Shown: positions 1 through 6,835 of the stretch, in pieces
Layout: every line of letters starts with the position of its first letter
Numbering within the stretch: the first letter of the stretch is position 1
Source of the DNA: Bacteroidales bacterium
GTDB lineage: Bacteria; Bacteroidota; Bacteroidia; Bacteroidales; Tenuifilaceae
NCBI GenBank assembly: GCA_013141385.1
Contig: JABFRB010000001.1
Location: 124,001 to 188,000 of the forward strand
Direction: 5' to 3'
Length of the DNA stretch: 64,000 nt
Translations under genes and position numbers: made by a program
The notes under the pieces: model-generated
What the model was told of the DNA's origin: nothing
Database searches by the model: none
What the model saw: the letters and a program-made list of their open reading frames with translations, nothing else

Positions 1-1
1 A

Positions 2-64
2 ACCGCAATCCAAATTGCAGAGGAATTTCGAGCATTTTCAGTTGATTTAATAGGATTAAAATAA
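2..64 (+). CDS. C-terminal end of a gene cut by the window edge
   Basis: Frame 2 is open from the window edge to a TAA at 62-64. It reads as 20 residues ending AEEFRAFSVDLIGLK, an amphipathic helix-like tail that suits a protein C-terminus. The other forward frames stop sooner. Too little is present to name a family. A chance open frame of this length is possible. Confidence 0.4.
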   Translation, partial: TAIQIAEEFRAFSVDLIGLK

Positions 65-159
65 AAATTTCGACCGCCACTCTAATCAAACCCTTTCATA
101 TTAAACCATTGTCCTATTACGATATTCGATTAAAGTAGAACCTTAACCGTATCTGGTAA

Positions 160-290
160 AAAGGCTGTCTTAAAAGTCATCTGTGGAACTCTGTGTAATT
201 TTTTAAATATTGTTACACAGAGATCACGAAGAAGCCACAGAGATGCACAGAGAGAAAAGAGAGTTATTTTTAGATTTTTCAGACACCCTC
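160..290 (+). repeat. Dispersed CACAGAG-type repeat, copy 1
   Basis: This roughly 130-bp block matches the reverse complement of 35698-35848 over most of its length. Shared pieces include TTAAAAGTC, CTGTGGAACT, CTCTGTGTAATTTTTTAAAT and GATGCACA. Both copies are intergenic. The function is unknown. Confidence 0.7.
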
Positions 291-320
291 TTATTCCATT
301 ATATTTACCACTACACATCC

Positions 321-337
321 TATCGCAAAATGCGATA
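321..337. repeat. 17-bp palindrome TATCGCAAAATGCGATA
   Basis: This is one of at least five near-identical palindromes with arms TATCGCA and TGCGATA around a short A/T centre. Other copies are at 4174-4188, 4375-4389, 36282-36298 and 38410-38426. Confidence 0.75.
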
Positions 338-494
338 GTTTATCCGATTTTAGTTTATTGCAAGGGTTGCAATGCTGCGCAAGAGGGGTGTAAGTTACTC
401 TTCTCACAGGCAAAGCCTGTTTTGATAAGTTTGATTTAGACAGAGCTTAAGCCGAAAGGGGTAACAAAGGATTTAATATAGAACTAACGTTATG

Positions 495-944
495 TTAGCT
501 ATTCAAATTTGGAGTTTCTGGCTTAACCTCTTTTGATATTACTATCTGAGTCCAATCCGAATTCTCCTTTGATATTATAAACTCTACCCTTTCAACAAAT
601 ACGCTGAAATCAGGATTTTTCAAGTACATTCCCGATTTTGTTTCGTACAAATATTTCTCGTGTTTCAAACTTTCGCTTGTTGCCCTATACTGTATCCACT
701 TTTCCTGAAACTTAAAAGCAATAAGAACACCAGAAATAATACCAATTGCTATAGATAATACTCCAGCAATAAACTTTACAATATATAATCCCTCCGATGA
801 AGCTATTAGGAAAGGAACTATAGCGGCAAACACAATCTCTGTGGTTTTAAAGAAGTAGTAGTAATTTTTATTTATACTACTTTTATCGCTATACCAATTT
901 ATTTGACCATCAAGACGATCATTAATATATTTTTCAACTTCCAT
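495..944 (-). CDS. SLATT (DUF4231) two-helix membrane protein, putative pore effector
   Basis: A 149-residue protein with two adjacent hydrophobic helices at about residues 33-50 and 54-77. They are framed by the DUF4231 pattern: an early aromatic pair (WY, 17-18), then KW..YR...E.LK after helix 2, and a late VE.I...E...W. SLATT domains are known as membrane effectors beside nucleotide-signal synthases or sensors and are thought to form pores. The gene follows the Rossmann-like gene by 3 bp and is the last of a three-gene operon. Its stop lies next to an AACGTTATGTTAGC border motif of the kind seen at cassette ends. The fold assignment is fairly secure; the effector role is inferred. Confidence 0.8.
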   Translation of the reverse strand: MEVEKYINDRLDGQINWYSDKSSINKNYYYFFKTTEIVFAAIVPFLIASSEGLYIVKFIAGVLSIAIGIISGVLIAFKFQEKWIQYRATSESLKHEKYLYETKSGMYLKNPDFSVFVERVEFIISKENSDWTQIVISKEVKPETPNLNS

Positions 945-947
945 AAA

Positions 948-1463
948 TTAATAGTTATTATATAATTGTGATACTTTTCCATACCATTTTAAGAAAACAT
1001 GTTTTAGTTCATTCGTTTTTTCTTCGGTTGGATTAGATGATGGCATTTCATGAATAAATACATCTGAAATCCCAATATCAAATATTCCGCCTTCAATACC
1101 TTTCTCTTTAAAAATAAGCAAAGGCAATTTTAATCCGTATAGGATTCCAGCCTCCAATTGATTCCAAGGCGTAGGTAGCAGCACATTAGATGCTTCTAGT
1201 ATCTCCTTTTCTTCTTCTGTATTTCTCTTTCTTATGCCTTTTTGTACACAAATTTGCTCAAAACCAAGTATTATGCCTCCTGCACAATGTTTTGCAATGA
1301 AATAAACTTCTTTAAGAGGGTAATCAGCTGGATAATCACTTCTACCTAAGGCTCTATCCTCCAATTGAAGCTCTTTTAGAAACTTTATTATTAAATCTCG
1401 TTTTTCTTCTTGCTCCTTACTCAATGTTGTTGGACAAGAAACAAATACAGGTATTTTATGCAT
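948..1463 (-). CDS. TIR / nucleoside-deoxyribosyltransferase-like Rossmann protein
   Basis: A 171-residue protein starting IPVFVSCP, a beta strand typical of TIR and deoxyribosyltransferase-like folds. Later come a buried strand (CAGGIILGF, 60-68) and PWNQLEAGILYGLKLPLLIF (99-118). Glu104 in this last motif is where these families keep their glycosidase or nucleotide-contacting glutamate. No signal peptide or membrane segment is visible. It lies 13 bp after the ThsB-like gene and 3 bp before the SLATT gene. It may be a second NAD-cleaving enzyme or, more likely, a sensor that binds the TIR product and gates the membrane protein. The exact Pfam family is not recognised. Confidence 0.6.
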   Translation of the reverse strand: MHKIPVFVSCPTTLSKEQEEKRDLIIKFLKELQLEDRALGRSDYPADYPLKEVYFIAKHCAGGIILGFEQICVQKGIRKRNTEEEKEILEASNVLLPTPWNQLEAGILYGLKLPLLIFKEKGIEGGIFDIGISDVFIHEMPSSNPTEEKTNELKHVFLKWYGKVSQLYNNY

Positions 1464-1476
1464 ACATTATCTTTTA

Positions 1477-2070
1477 TTATGGTCTAACCTTTGTTTTTTT
1501 TGCAATCTCGCTACTCCTTTTATCAAATGCTTGGTCAATATATTTTTCAGGATCTTCTTTAAAATCCTCCCATTTTACTAGGACGCAATATCTATCTTCT
1601 TCGGACCAACCACATTTACCATCTGCTAAAGATTTTATATAATAGTTACATGAAAATTCTTTAATAACAGTTTCATCATTAATTGCTACACCATTATGTT
1701 CTCCTTTACATCTATCGCAAGAATAACTTCCCTTATAAATTTTCTCAGTCATATTAGGTAGAACTATTCCAAGTATTCCATTCTTTGAATTCGCTTTTCC
1801 ATCAAATAATGAAGCTTGCAATTCTCTTTTTATATAAAACTGTTCGTCCGCACCTCTGGTTTCTGCGCTATGTTCTCCAATCAATAAGATTGTTACGGTT
1901 GAATCTGAAAGATTGTCCTTGCGGATTTTACTCATAATATATTCTTCATCCTCTGAATCTATTGGTTCATTCAAAGATTTATCAATCATTTCTATTCCTA
2001 AATTGTTTTGAATATAGTTTTTGAATGATTCATCCTCTGTTTTAAATGATATAAAAACTCTATGTGCCAT
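1477..2070 (-). CDS. ThsB-like TIR-domain protein
   Basis: A 197-residue cytosolic protein. Residues 1-110 follow the ThsB TIR-like (DUF1863) pattern: RVFISFKTED at the N-terminus, KIR...SDSTVTILLIG, then KRELQASL with Glu83 in the catalytic position, and GILGIVLP. The C-terminal part has five cysteines (118, 121, 141, 153, 162) including CDRC, a possible metal knuckle. Thoeris ThsB proteins sense phage and make a cyclic ADP-ribose-type signal. Here ThsA is missing and the next two genes are a Rossmann-like protein and a SLATT membrane protein. It is the first gene of the operon. A TAAATTTG box on the minus strand at 2270-2277 could be a promoter but lies about 200 bp away. Confidence 0.78.
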   Translation of the reverse strand: MAHRVFISFKTEDESFKNYIQNNLGIEMIDKSLNEPIDSEDEEYIMSKIRKDNLSDSTVTILLIGEHSAETRGADEQFYIKRELQASLFDGKANSKNGILGIVLPNMTEKIYKGSYSCDRCKGEHNGVAINDETVIKEFSCNYYIKSLADGKCGWSEEDRYCVLVKWEDFKEDPEKYIDQAFDKRSSEIAKKTKVRP

Positions 2071-3104
2071 TTTATTGTATTTTATAATTCATCATATTTT
2101 TAAGACTCCTAATAGGGAAAAGTCTTCTGACATTCATCATCCTACTTATTCTTCATCAAAAATTTAACACATCTATTCTCTCTTTTATAACCCAATAGAT
2201 TTATAACTTCAGCCAATCAGAGGATCTCGTTTTAGTCTTATTAAAGTATTCAAGTTCAATTTACTATACCAAATTTACAAAAATCCTCAGATTATCAAAA
2301 CCTTTTATCAAATCATAGCATACATCTACCATCAAAAAAAGTCGTTCAATCAACGTATACGGAAATTAAACAACTTTTGGTTTCAAAAAGTTAAACAATT
2401 AGTTAGCCTAATTTAGTTTGTTGGAAATTCTATTGCCCTATCCCAAAATCCCATAGGGATTAAATGTTTATAGGTAATGCTTTACTATGAAGGAATACGA
2501 CTCCATAGGAGTCGAACATGTAATTAACATCCTATTTCTATAAACATCCAACCTCTCCGAGGTCAGGGTTATATGGTACAACCTAGTATCACCATTTGTC
2601 AGTCACAGTTATTGAACAGACCTTATAAATTTCCTTCCCCAAATCACTTTTCAAGATAGAAAACCCCCAAACCTTCCTTCCCGAACGATAAAACAGGATG
2701 GAAAAGTCACTTTCCTACATTCCCGAACCACTTTTTAAGGAAGAAAATTCATTAACCTTCCTTCCCGAATGACTTTTTAAGAAAGGAAAGCCCCAAACCT
2801 TCCTTCCCGAATGACTTTACAAGGAAGAAAAGTCGAAAACCTTCCTTCTCGAATGACTTTACAAAAAGGAAAAGTCACTTTCCTTCCTTCCCGAACGACT
2901 TTTCCTTCTTGTTTTTTAGTTTATATAAATTGTTTTAACACATTTTTAGAGTATTTAACATTAATCATACAATAGCTGCACATATTTTGGAGTTATATGT
3001 GCAGTGATACGCTAAAAACGAAAAGTATCATCTAAAAAAGAGAGATTTTCCCCACGTCAACTTTTTAAAAAACTTTTTAATGTTTCACTTTAAAAATTAA
3101 AATT
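2071..3104. other. Long intergenic region with palindromes and a tandem array
   Basis: No credible gene is present in either strand. The region contains the CGACTCC/GGAGTCG palindrome at 2498-2514, CCCATAGGG-type palindromes around 2450, and the 42-bp tandem array at 2636-2905. The last 150 bp before the gene at 3105 are very A/T-rich and probably hold its promoter. Confidence 0.6.
2636..2905. repeat. 42-bp tandem repeat, six full units and a partial seventh
   Basis: Units start at 2636, 2678, 2720, 2762, 2804, 2846 and 2888, exactly 42 bp apart with no indels. Each begins TTCCCGAA (TTCTCGAA or TCCCCAAA in two units), continues as TGACTTT in the best-conserved units, and ends CCTTCC in most. 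Within several units CTTCCTT and AAGGAAG can pair around a 15-nt loop. No unit encodes a continuing reading frame and there are no unique spacers, so this is not a CRISPR array. Confidence 0.85.
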
Positions 3105-3482
3105 ATGGCATATAGAAAAAGAGCAACATCCGTTGAACTGGAAAAGGCGCAGAACCGCCTAGCCGGGATGAAACTATTCGAAACCACCATTAACTTTGGT
3201 CGCGGCCTAACGGAAGCCGATTACACCACCAAAATAGATGAGGTAAACACCCTCACCCAATCCTACAACACTCTGCTTACCCAAGCCGATGCCGTTGCAA
3301 CCCAGCTCGATATTGCCGAAAGGGAGCTGGCGGAACTATCCAAACGATTTATCAACGTTGTTGGTGCCAAATATGGTTTCGATAGCGTGGAGTTCGAAAA
3401 GGTTGGAGGTCTCCGCATGAGCGATTATAGACGCTCATCTAAAAAGGTTGCAACTACCAGCACAAACAACCAGCACACCTAG
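3105..3482 (+). CDS. Conserved hypothetical protein, helical
   Basis: A 125-residue protein with long charged helices (residues 10-85). Its C-terminal motif GAKYGFDSVEFEKVGGLRMSD resembles the G-KYG-DS-E-E-GG-R-S tail of an uncharacterised family found in Bacteroidota and cyanobacteria. No signal peptide or membrane helix is visible. The gene is more GC-rich than the surrounding intergenic DNA and stands alone. The ATG start follows an A-rich leader. No function is claimed. Confidence 0.7.
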   Translation: MAYRKRATSVELEKAQNRLAGMKLFETTINFGRGLTEADYTTKIDEVNTLTQSYNTLLTQADAVATQLDIAERELAELSKRFINVVGAKYGFDSVEFEKVGGLRMSDYRRSSKKVATTSTNNQHT

Positions 3483-4438
3483 CCATACAATAATCCATAT
3501 AAAAATTAAGATATTATTAAATAGGGATGAGGGGAAATCCCTTTTTTTATTTCCATTTTCGTAGTGAATGGGATTACTAATCCTAGAGTTCCCAACTTTT
3601 TAAAAGTTCGGAACTCTTACCGTTAACTAAAACTCGATAACGATTAGCTAAGCCAGAAGGGCTTGAATACGAATAGCCTCCGGTAAAACCAGAGGTTTTA
3701 AATCCATTGATTACCAACCTTGAAATGTGGGGTGTTAAAAATGATAACATATTTAAAAAAACATTTGCTCTTTTCTAACAACGTAGTTGCGTAATATTTG
3801 TAGAAAAGAACCTCATTATGTATTTAAGCTCCGTAGGAGCGAAATATGAATCAACGTATTATATGTCGCTCCTACGGAGCTTAAAAATTGACATTATTTA
3901 TTCTCTACCAATATTTCGTTCCTACGGAACTTTTTTATGGACGATAATAAAAATGAAAAGGTTTGAATTTTTAACACCGTATTCGAATGGGTTGAATATT
4001 TAGCCATATATCCACGTTCAACCCATTCTGGGTTGGAATGTTACCCTTTAATCAACACCCCAATTTCATTGGGGCTATTCAAATTCAAGTCCTATCGGAC
4101 TTGTTATTTAGCCAAACAGCATTGGAATATGATTATCCCTACGGCGAGCACTTACCCATAATTAATCATCATAATCGCAAAATGCGATAGAGATATTATT
4201 TAACCGCCAAGAATGCAGAAGAAAAAACGCAAAGGAACTGTTTAAGCGAAGCTAATCCCCTCCTTTTTTTAAGGAGGGGTAGGGGAGGTAAAACGGAATT
4301 ATTCCAAAATTACTTCCTTGTGCTCCCTTAAAAGAGAGGAAATCCTACCTACAAACGGTTCATTAATCATCATAATCGCAAATTGCGATAGAGATTTTAT
4401 GAGATATTAATGTATTGGTTTATGGGGAGATAAAAACG
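3483..4438. other. Intergenic region packed with palindromic repeats
   Basis: No gene is supported. A cluster of unrelated short palindromes runs through it, including two copies of the TATCGCA family (4174-4188 and 4375-4389). It also has a segment at 4199-4240 beginning TTAACCGCCAAG that matches the reverse complement of 38545-38592. Confidence 0.6.
3828..4103. repeat. Cluster of six short palindromes
   Basis: GCTCCGTAGGAGC (3828-3840), GCTCCTACGGAGC (3868-3880), GTTCCTACGGAAC (3918-3930), CAACCCATTCTGGGTTG (4019-4035), CCCCAATTTCATTGGGG (4058-4074) and CAAGTCCTATCGGACTTG (4086-4103). A further GCTCCGTAGGAGC lies near 6674. All are intergenic and read as REP-like units. Confidence 0.75.
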
Positions 4439-4468
4439 AAAAAGCCCCAGAATCTTCTGAGGCTTTTT
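4439..4468 (-). terminator. Rho-independent terminator after tRNA-Asp
   Basis: AAAAAGCC pairs with GGCTTTTT around CAGAA/TTCTG. On the minus strand the hairpin ends in a T run directly after the tRNA 3' end. The stem is symmetric enough to work on either strand. Confidence 0.7.
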
Positions 4469-4469
4469 G

Positions 4470-4543
4470 CGGTCCGGACGGGACTCGAACCCGCGACCTC
4501 CGCCGTGACAGGGCGGCATTCTAACCAACTGAACTACCGAACC
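4470..4543 (-). tRNA. tRNA-Asp (GTC)
   Basis: The minus strand folds as a full cloverleaf of 74 nt. The acceptor GGTTCGG pairs with CCGGACC with one T-G wobble, and the discriminator base is G. The anticodon stem CCGCC/GGCGG encloses loop CTGTCAC, giving anticodon GTC. The T arm GCGGG-TTCGAAC-CCGTC is intact. CCA is not encoded. Confidence 0.95.
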
Positions 4544-4750
4544 AATTTTTTAAAGCGATGCAAATGTAATCGTTCCTTTTGAAATTACAACACCTCAAGC
4601 CTAAAAAATTTAACTTTTATTGTAAAAAAATAGTAATGTTTGCGAAGTGTTTGATTCAATGGGTTTTTATGTTTTTACTTGAGCATAGAAAAGTTGAAAG
4701 AAGAAGGGTGCGTAAAATCAAAATTGGTTTTATTATTTGTTTATGATTTC

Positions 4751-4832
4751 TTAAACGCTAGCAGGTTCTTTGAACTCTACTAGGTTTGTCAGTTTGAAAG
4801 ACCTTCCAGATTCGTAAGAACTGGAAGCGTCA
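4751..4832 (+). repeat. 82-bp double-hairpin repeat, left copy
   Basis: This is a direct repeat of 6369-6450, with the same length and both ends identical. It contains two hairpins: CTAGCAG/CTACTAG and CTTCCAG/CTGGAAG. The two copies bracket the rsmD-DUF3822 pair. Confidence 0.8.
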
Positions 4833-4841
4833 ATGCGATAA

Positions 4842-5393
4842 TTAATCCCCAGCACTAACATCTACCTTAAAAATAGAGAAATGTACGCTTCCGTAGTTCC
4901 TCATCTTATAAAAATGGGGGTGCATATCGAAGTTATACTTGGCGGAGTGCTCAAGGATTAACCAGCCATAGTCCTTTAAAAGGCTCTTCTCAAAAATCAT
5001 ATCGGGGATTAAATCTATACCATCCATTTCGTAGGGTGGATCGGCAAAAATGATATCATACTTATAGCTGCATGCCTTTATGTACTGAAAAGCATTCCCT
5101 TTAATGGTATGAATCTGCTTTAGCCCAAGATCCCGGATAACACCGGATATAAATTTTAGGTGGTTAAAGTTTAGCTCAACCAAATCAATCCTATTTGTTC
5201 CCCTCGATGCAAATTCAAAGCTTATACTACCTGTACCCGCAAAGAGATCGAGTACTTCAATATCTTCAAAATCAAAATTATTTAAAATAATATTGAATAA
5301 ACCCTCCTTGGCAAAATCGGTAGTTGGCCTAGCGTTAAAGTTTTTAGGTGGATTAAATACTTTGCCTTTGAACCTGCCGCTTACTATTCGCAT
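4842..5393 (-). CDS. rsmD: 16S rRNA (guanine-N2)-methyltransferase RsmD
   Basis: A 183-residue class I methyltransferase that modifies G966 of 16S rRNA during small-subunit assembly. It opens with the family N-terminus MRIVSGRFKGK, then RPTTDFAKEGLFN. It has the SAM-binding loop DLFAGTGSISFEF near residue 46-58 and the catalytic FADPPY near 117-122. Length is normal for the family. Its start overlaps the end of the DUF3822 gene by 10 bp, so the two are co-transcribed, the usual arrangement in Bacteroidota. Confidence 0.93.
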   Translation of the reverse strand: MRIVSGRFKGKVFNPPKNFNARPTTDFAKEGLFNIILNNFDFEDIEVLDLFAGTGSISFEFASRGTNRIDLVELNFNHLKFISGVIRDLGLKQIHTIKGNAFQYIKACSYKYDIIFADPPYEMDGIDLIPDMIFEKSLLKDYGWLILEHSAKYNFDMHPHFYKMRNYGSVHFSIFKVDVSAGD

Positions 5394-6235
5394 AGCGTAA
5401 GGTTAAATAGGTTCCAATGGATATTTTTGTACTTAGCAATTGCGTAAGCAAAGTTATGCGCATCGAGTACGCTATTGCTACTAACTTTTCTAAAGTACTG
5501 TGCTAGGAATGATTCCAACGCTTCCAATTGGCTATACGATCCGTTTATGGCAATATCCATTTTGTTGGGATCAAAGCCAAGTAGCTTGCAGGAGTTTATT
5601 AAATGGTAGGCTGTATCGTTGATATCGTAAAGGGTAAAGGAGTTGCAGTATAAAAGTTCCTTGTTCTTGGCAATAACATTAATAAAGCATTGTTCGCTAA
5701 AGTAGGTGTAATTAATAGGCTCGTCCTTACTTAGTTTAGCCAATGCGCTAAGGGTAACCAGAGGAGTTGAATATCCTATAAATTTTGTCTTTGGTTGTTT
5801 TTTAAGCCAACCAGATGCTAAAGAGGTTGGTAGCGCATATATTATTGTTGCATTCAGCTCTTTCACATGGTTATATCTTATCTCAAAAAGATTTGGGAGA
5901 GGATGAACCAAATCGAGCAACATTTTTGATTTTTCGGGTACAAATAGTTCTGTTGGAACTATTGTAAATATAGGCGATTCGAATGTGAAGAATACATTTT
6001 TATACTTGTGCGTTAGCACTTCATCTTGTACGAAAAGATTATTAACAACTTTACCCCAATCATCACCAGCCGATAATGCAACATCAAAGGGCGAAGTAAT
6101 AAGCAGTATTACAGAATCACGTACCGTATCTATTACGCAAATCTTATAGCCCATCATCGAAATTTGAACGGATAGGTTATACGATTCACATCTAAAGGGA
6201 TCGAAGGTTTCGTCAATTATTGCAATCTTTTCCAT
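5384..6235 (-). CDS. DUF3822 family protein
   Basis: A 283-residue cytosolic protein of the Bacteroidota-specific DUF3822 family. The start (IIDETFD) and the partner rsmD both fit. The fold has been compared to actin/ASKHA-like ATPases, but no catalytic residue can be pointed out here and the role is unknown. It is the first gene of the pair, with a good promoter box 41 bp upstream of the start. Confidence 0.85.
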   Translation of the reverse strand: MEKIAIIDETFDPFRCESYNLSVQISMMGYKICVIDTVRDSVILLITSPFDVALSAGDDWGKVVNNLFVQDEVLTHKYKNVFFTFESPIFTIVPTELFVPEKSKMLLDLVHPLPNLFEIRYNHVKELNATIIYALPTSLASGWLKKQPKTKFIGYSTPLVTLSALAKLSKDEPINYTYFSEQCFINVIAKNKELLYCNSFTLYDINDTAYHLINSCKLLGFDPNKMDIAINGSYSQLEALESFLAQYFRKVSSNSVLDAHNFAYAIAKYKNIHWNLFNLTLCE

Positions 6236-6275
6236 TATTTACTTTTTTGATGCTAAATAGATTAAATGAGTTTAA

Positions 6276-6283
6276 CAAAGATA
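6276..6283 (-). promoter_or_regulatory. Bacteroidota promoter -7 box for DUF3822-rsmD
   Basis: On the minus strand this reads TATCTTTG, matching TAnnTTTG. A TTTG lies 17 bp further upstream (6301-6304), close to the expected -33 element. Confidence 0.55.
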
Positions 6284-6368
6284 GTGATAAAATCAAAGTT
6301 CAAAATTATATGATTAAATTCAGATTTAAATTAGAGTATAGATATCAATGTTGTTGTTCTAAGGTTAT

Positions 6369-6450
6369 TTAAACGCTAGCAGAACCTTCGGACTCTGCTA
6401 GGTTAAGCGGTTTGATTGACCTTCCAGATTCGTAAGAACTGGAAGCGTCA
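6369..6450 (+). repeat. 82-bp double-hairpin repeat, right copy
   Basis: Partner of 4751-4832. The terminal 32 bp including CTTCCAG/CTGGAAG are identical. In the first hairpin (CTAGCAGA/TCTGCTAG) compensating changes keep the pairing. Confidence 0.8.
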
Positions 6451-6835
6451 GTACTAAAATCGTCAAGCCAATGACCTTGATTTAGATATTCAAAACCACC
6501 TCTAATAAACCGTTTTAATCAATAGCCTTTAATCATTCAGATTAATATTGCGCTGCTCTGCAGCTCTGACTTCTATATGTAAATTGATTACTACAAATAT
6601 TACACTGCTCTGCAGCTTTTCAAGCGGTAGCTCCGCGATAATATTTGTAGAAAAAGATAGCAATCGAAAAAATAAGCTCCGTAGGAGCGTAATATACCTC
6701 AAAGCATTGTTCTTTATTGTTTTGATAGGATTGATATTATTTTTATCTGGGGCTAATGAAATCAAACCCCAAAATGAATAACTATACATGAATTAGATTA
6801 AGTTTGCTAACTCTTAATTGCGATAGAATTCCAGA

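Larger units (their letters stand above)
65..494. other. Intergenic repeat-bearing region
   Basis: No convincing gene is present. The stretch holds a dispersed repeat rich in CACAGAG (160-290) and a 17-bp palindrome (321-337). Its right edge carries AACGTTATGTTAGC next to the stop codon of the SLATT gene. The one long minus-strand frame at 130-318 is generated by the repeat. Confidence 0.6.
6236..6835. other. Intergenic region with repeats
   Basis: It contains the DUF3822 promoter, the right copy of the 82-bp repeat, two CTGCTCTGCAGCT-type palindromes (about 6550 and 6605) and GCTCCGTAGGAGC near 6674. Overlapping frames at 6529-6789 on both strands come from these palindromes and look spurious. 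Confidence 0.6.

Noticed and set aside
2636-2905. CRISPR array
   Set aside because: Units are contiguous 42-bp repeats with gradual divergence and no unique spacers, and no cas genes are present.
3818-4003. Forward 61-residue frame
   Set aside because: It is built from three copies of the GCTCCGTAGGAGC palindrome and has no protein-like pattern or start context.
6529-6789. Overlapping frames on both strands
   Set aside because: They arise from CTGCTCTGCAGCT and GCTCCGTAGGAGC palindromes, which keep both strands open.
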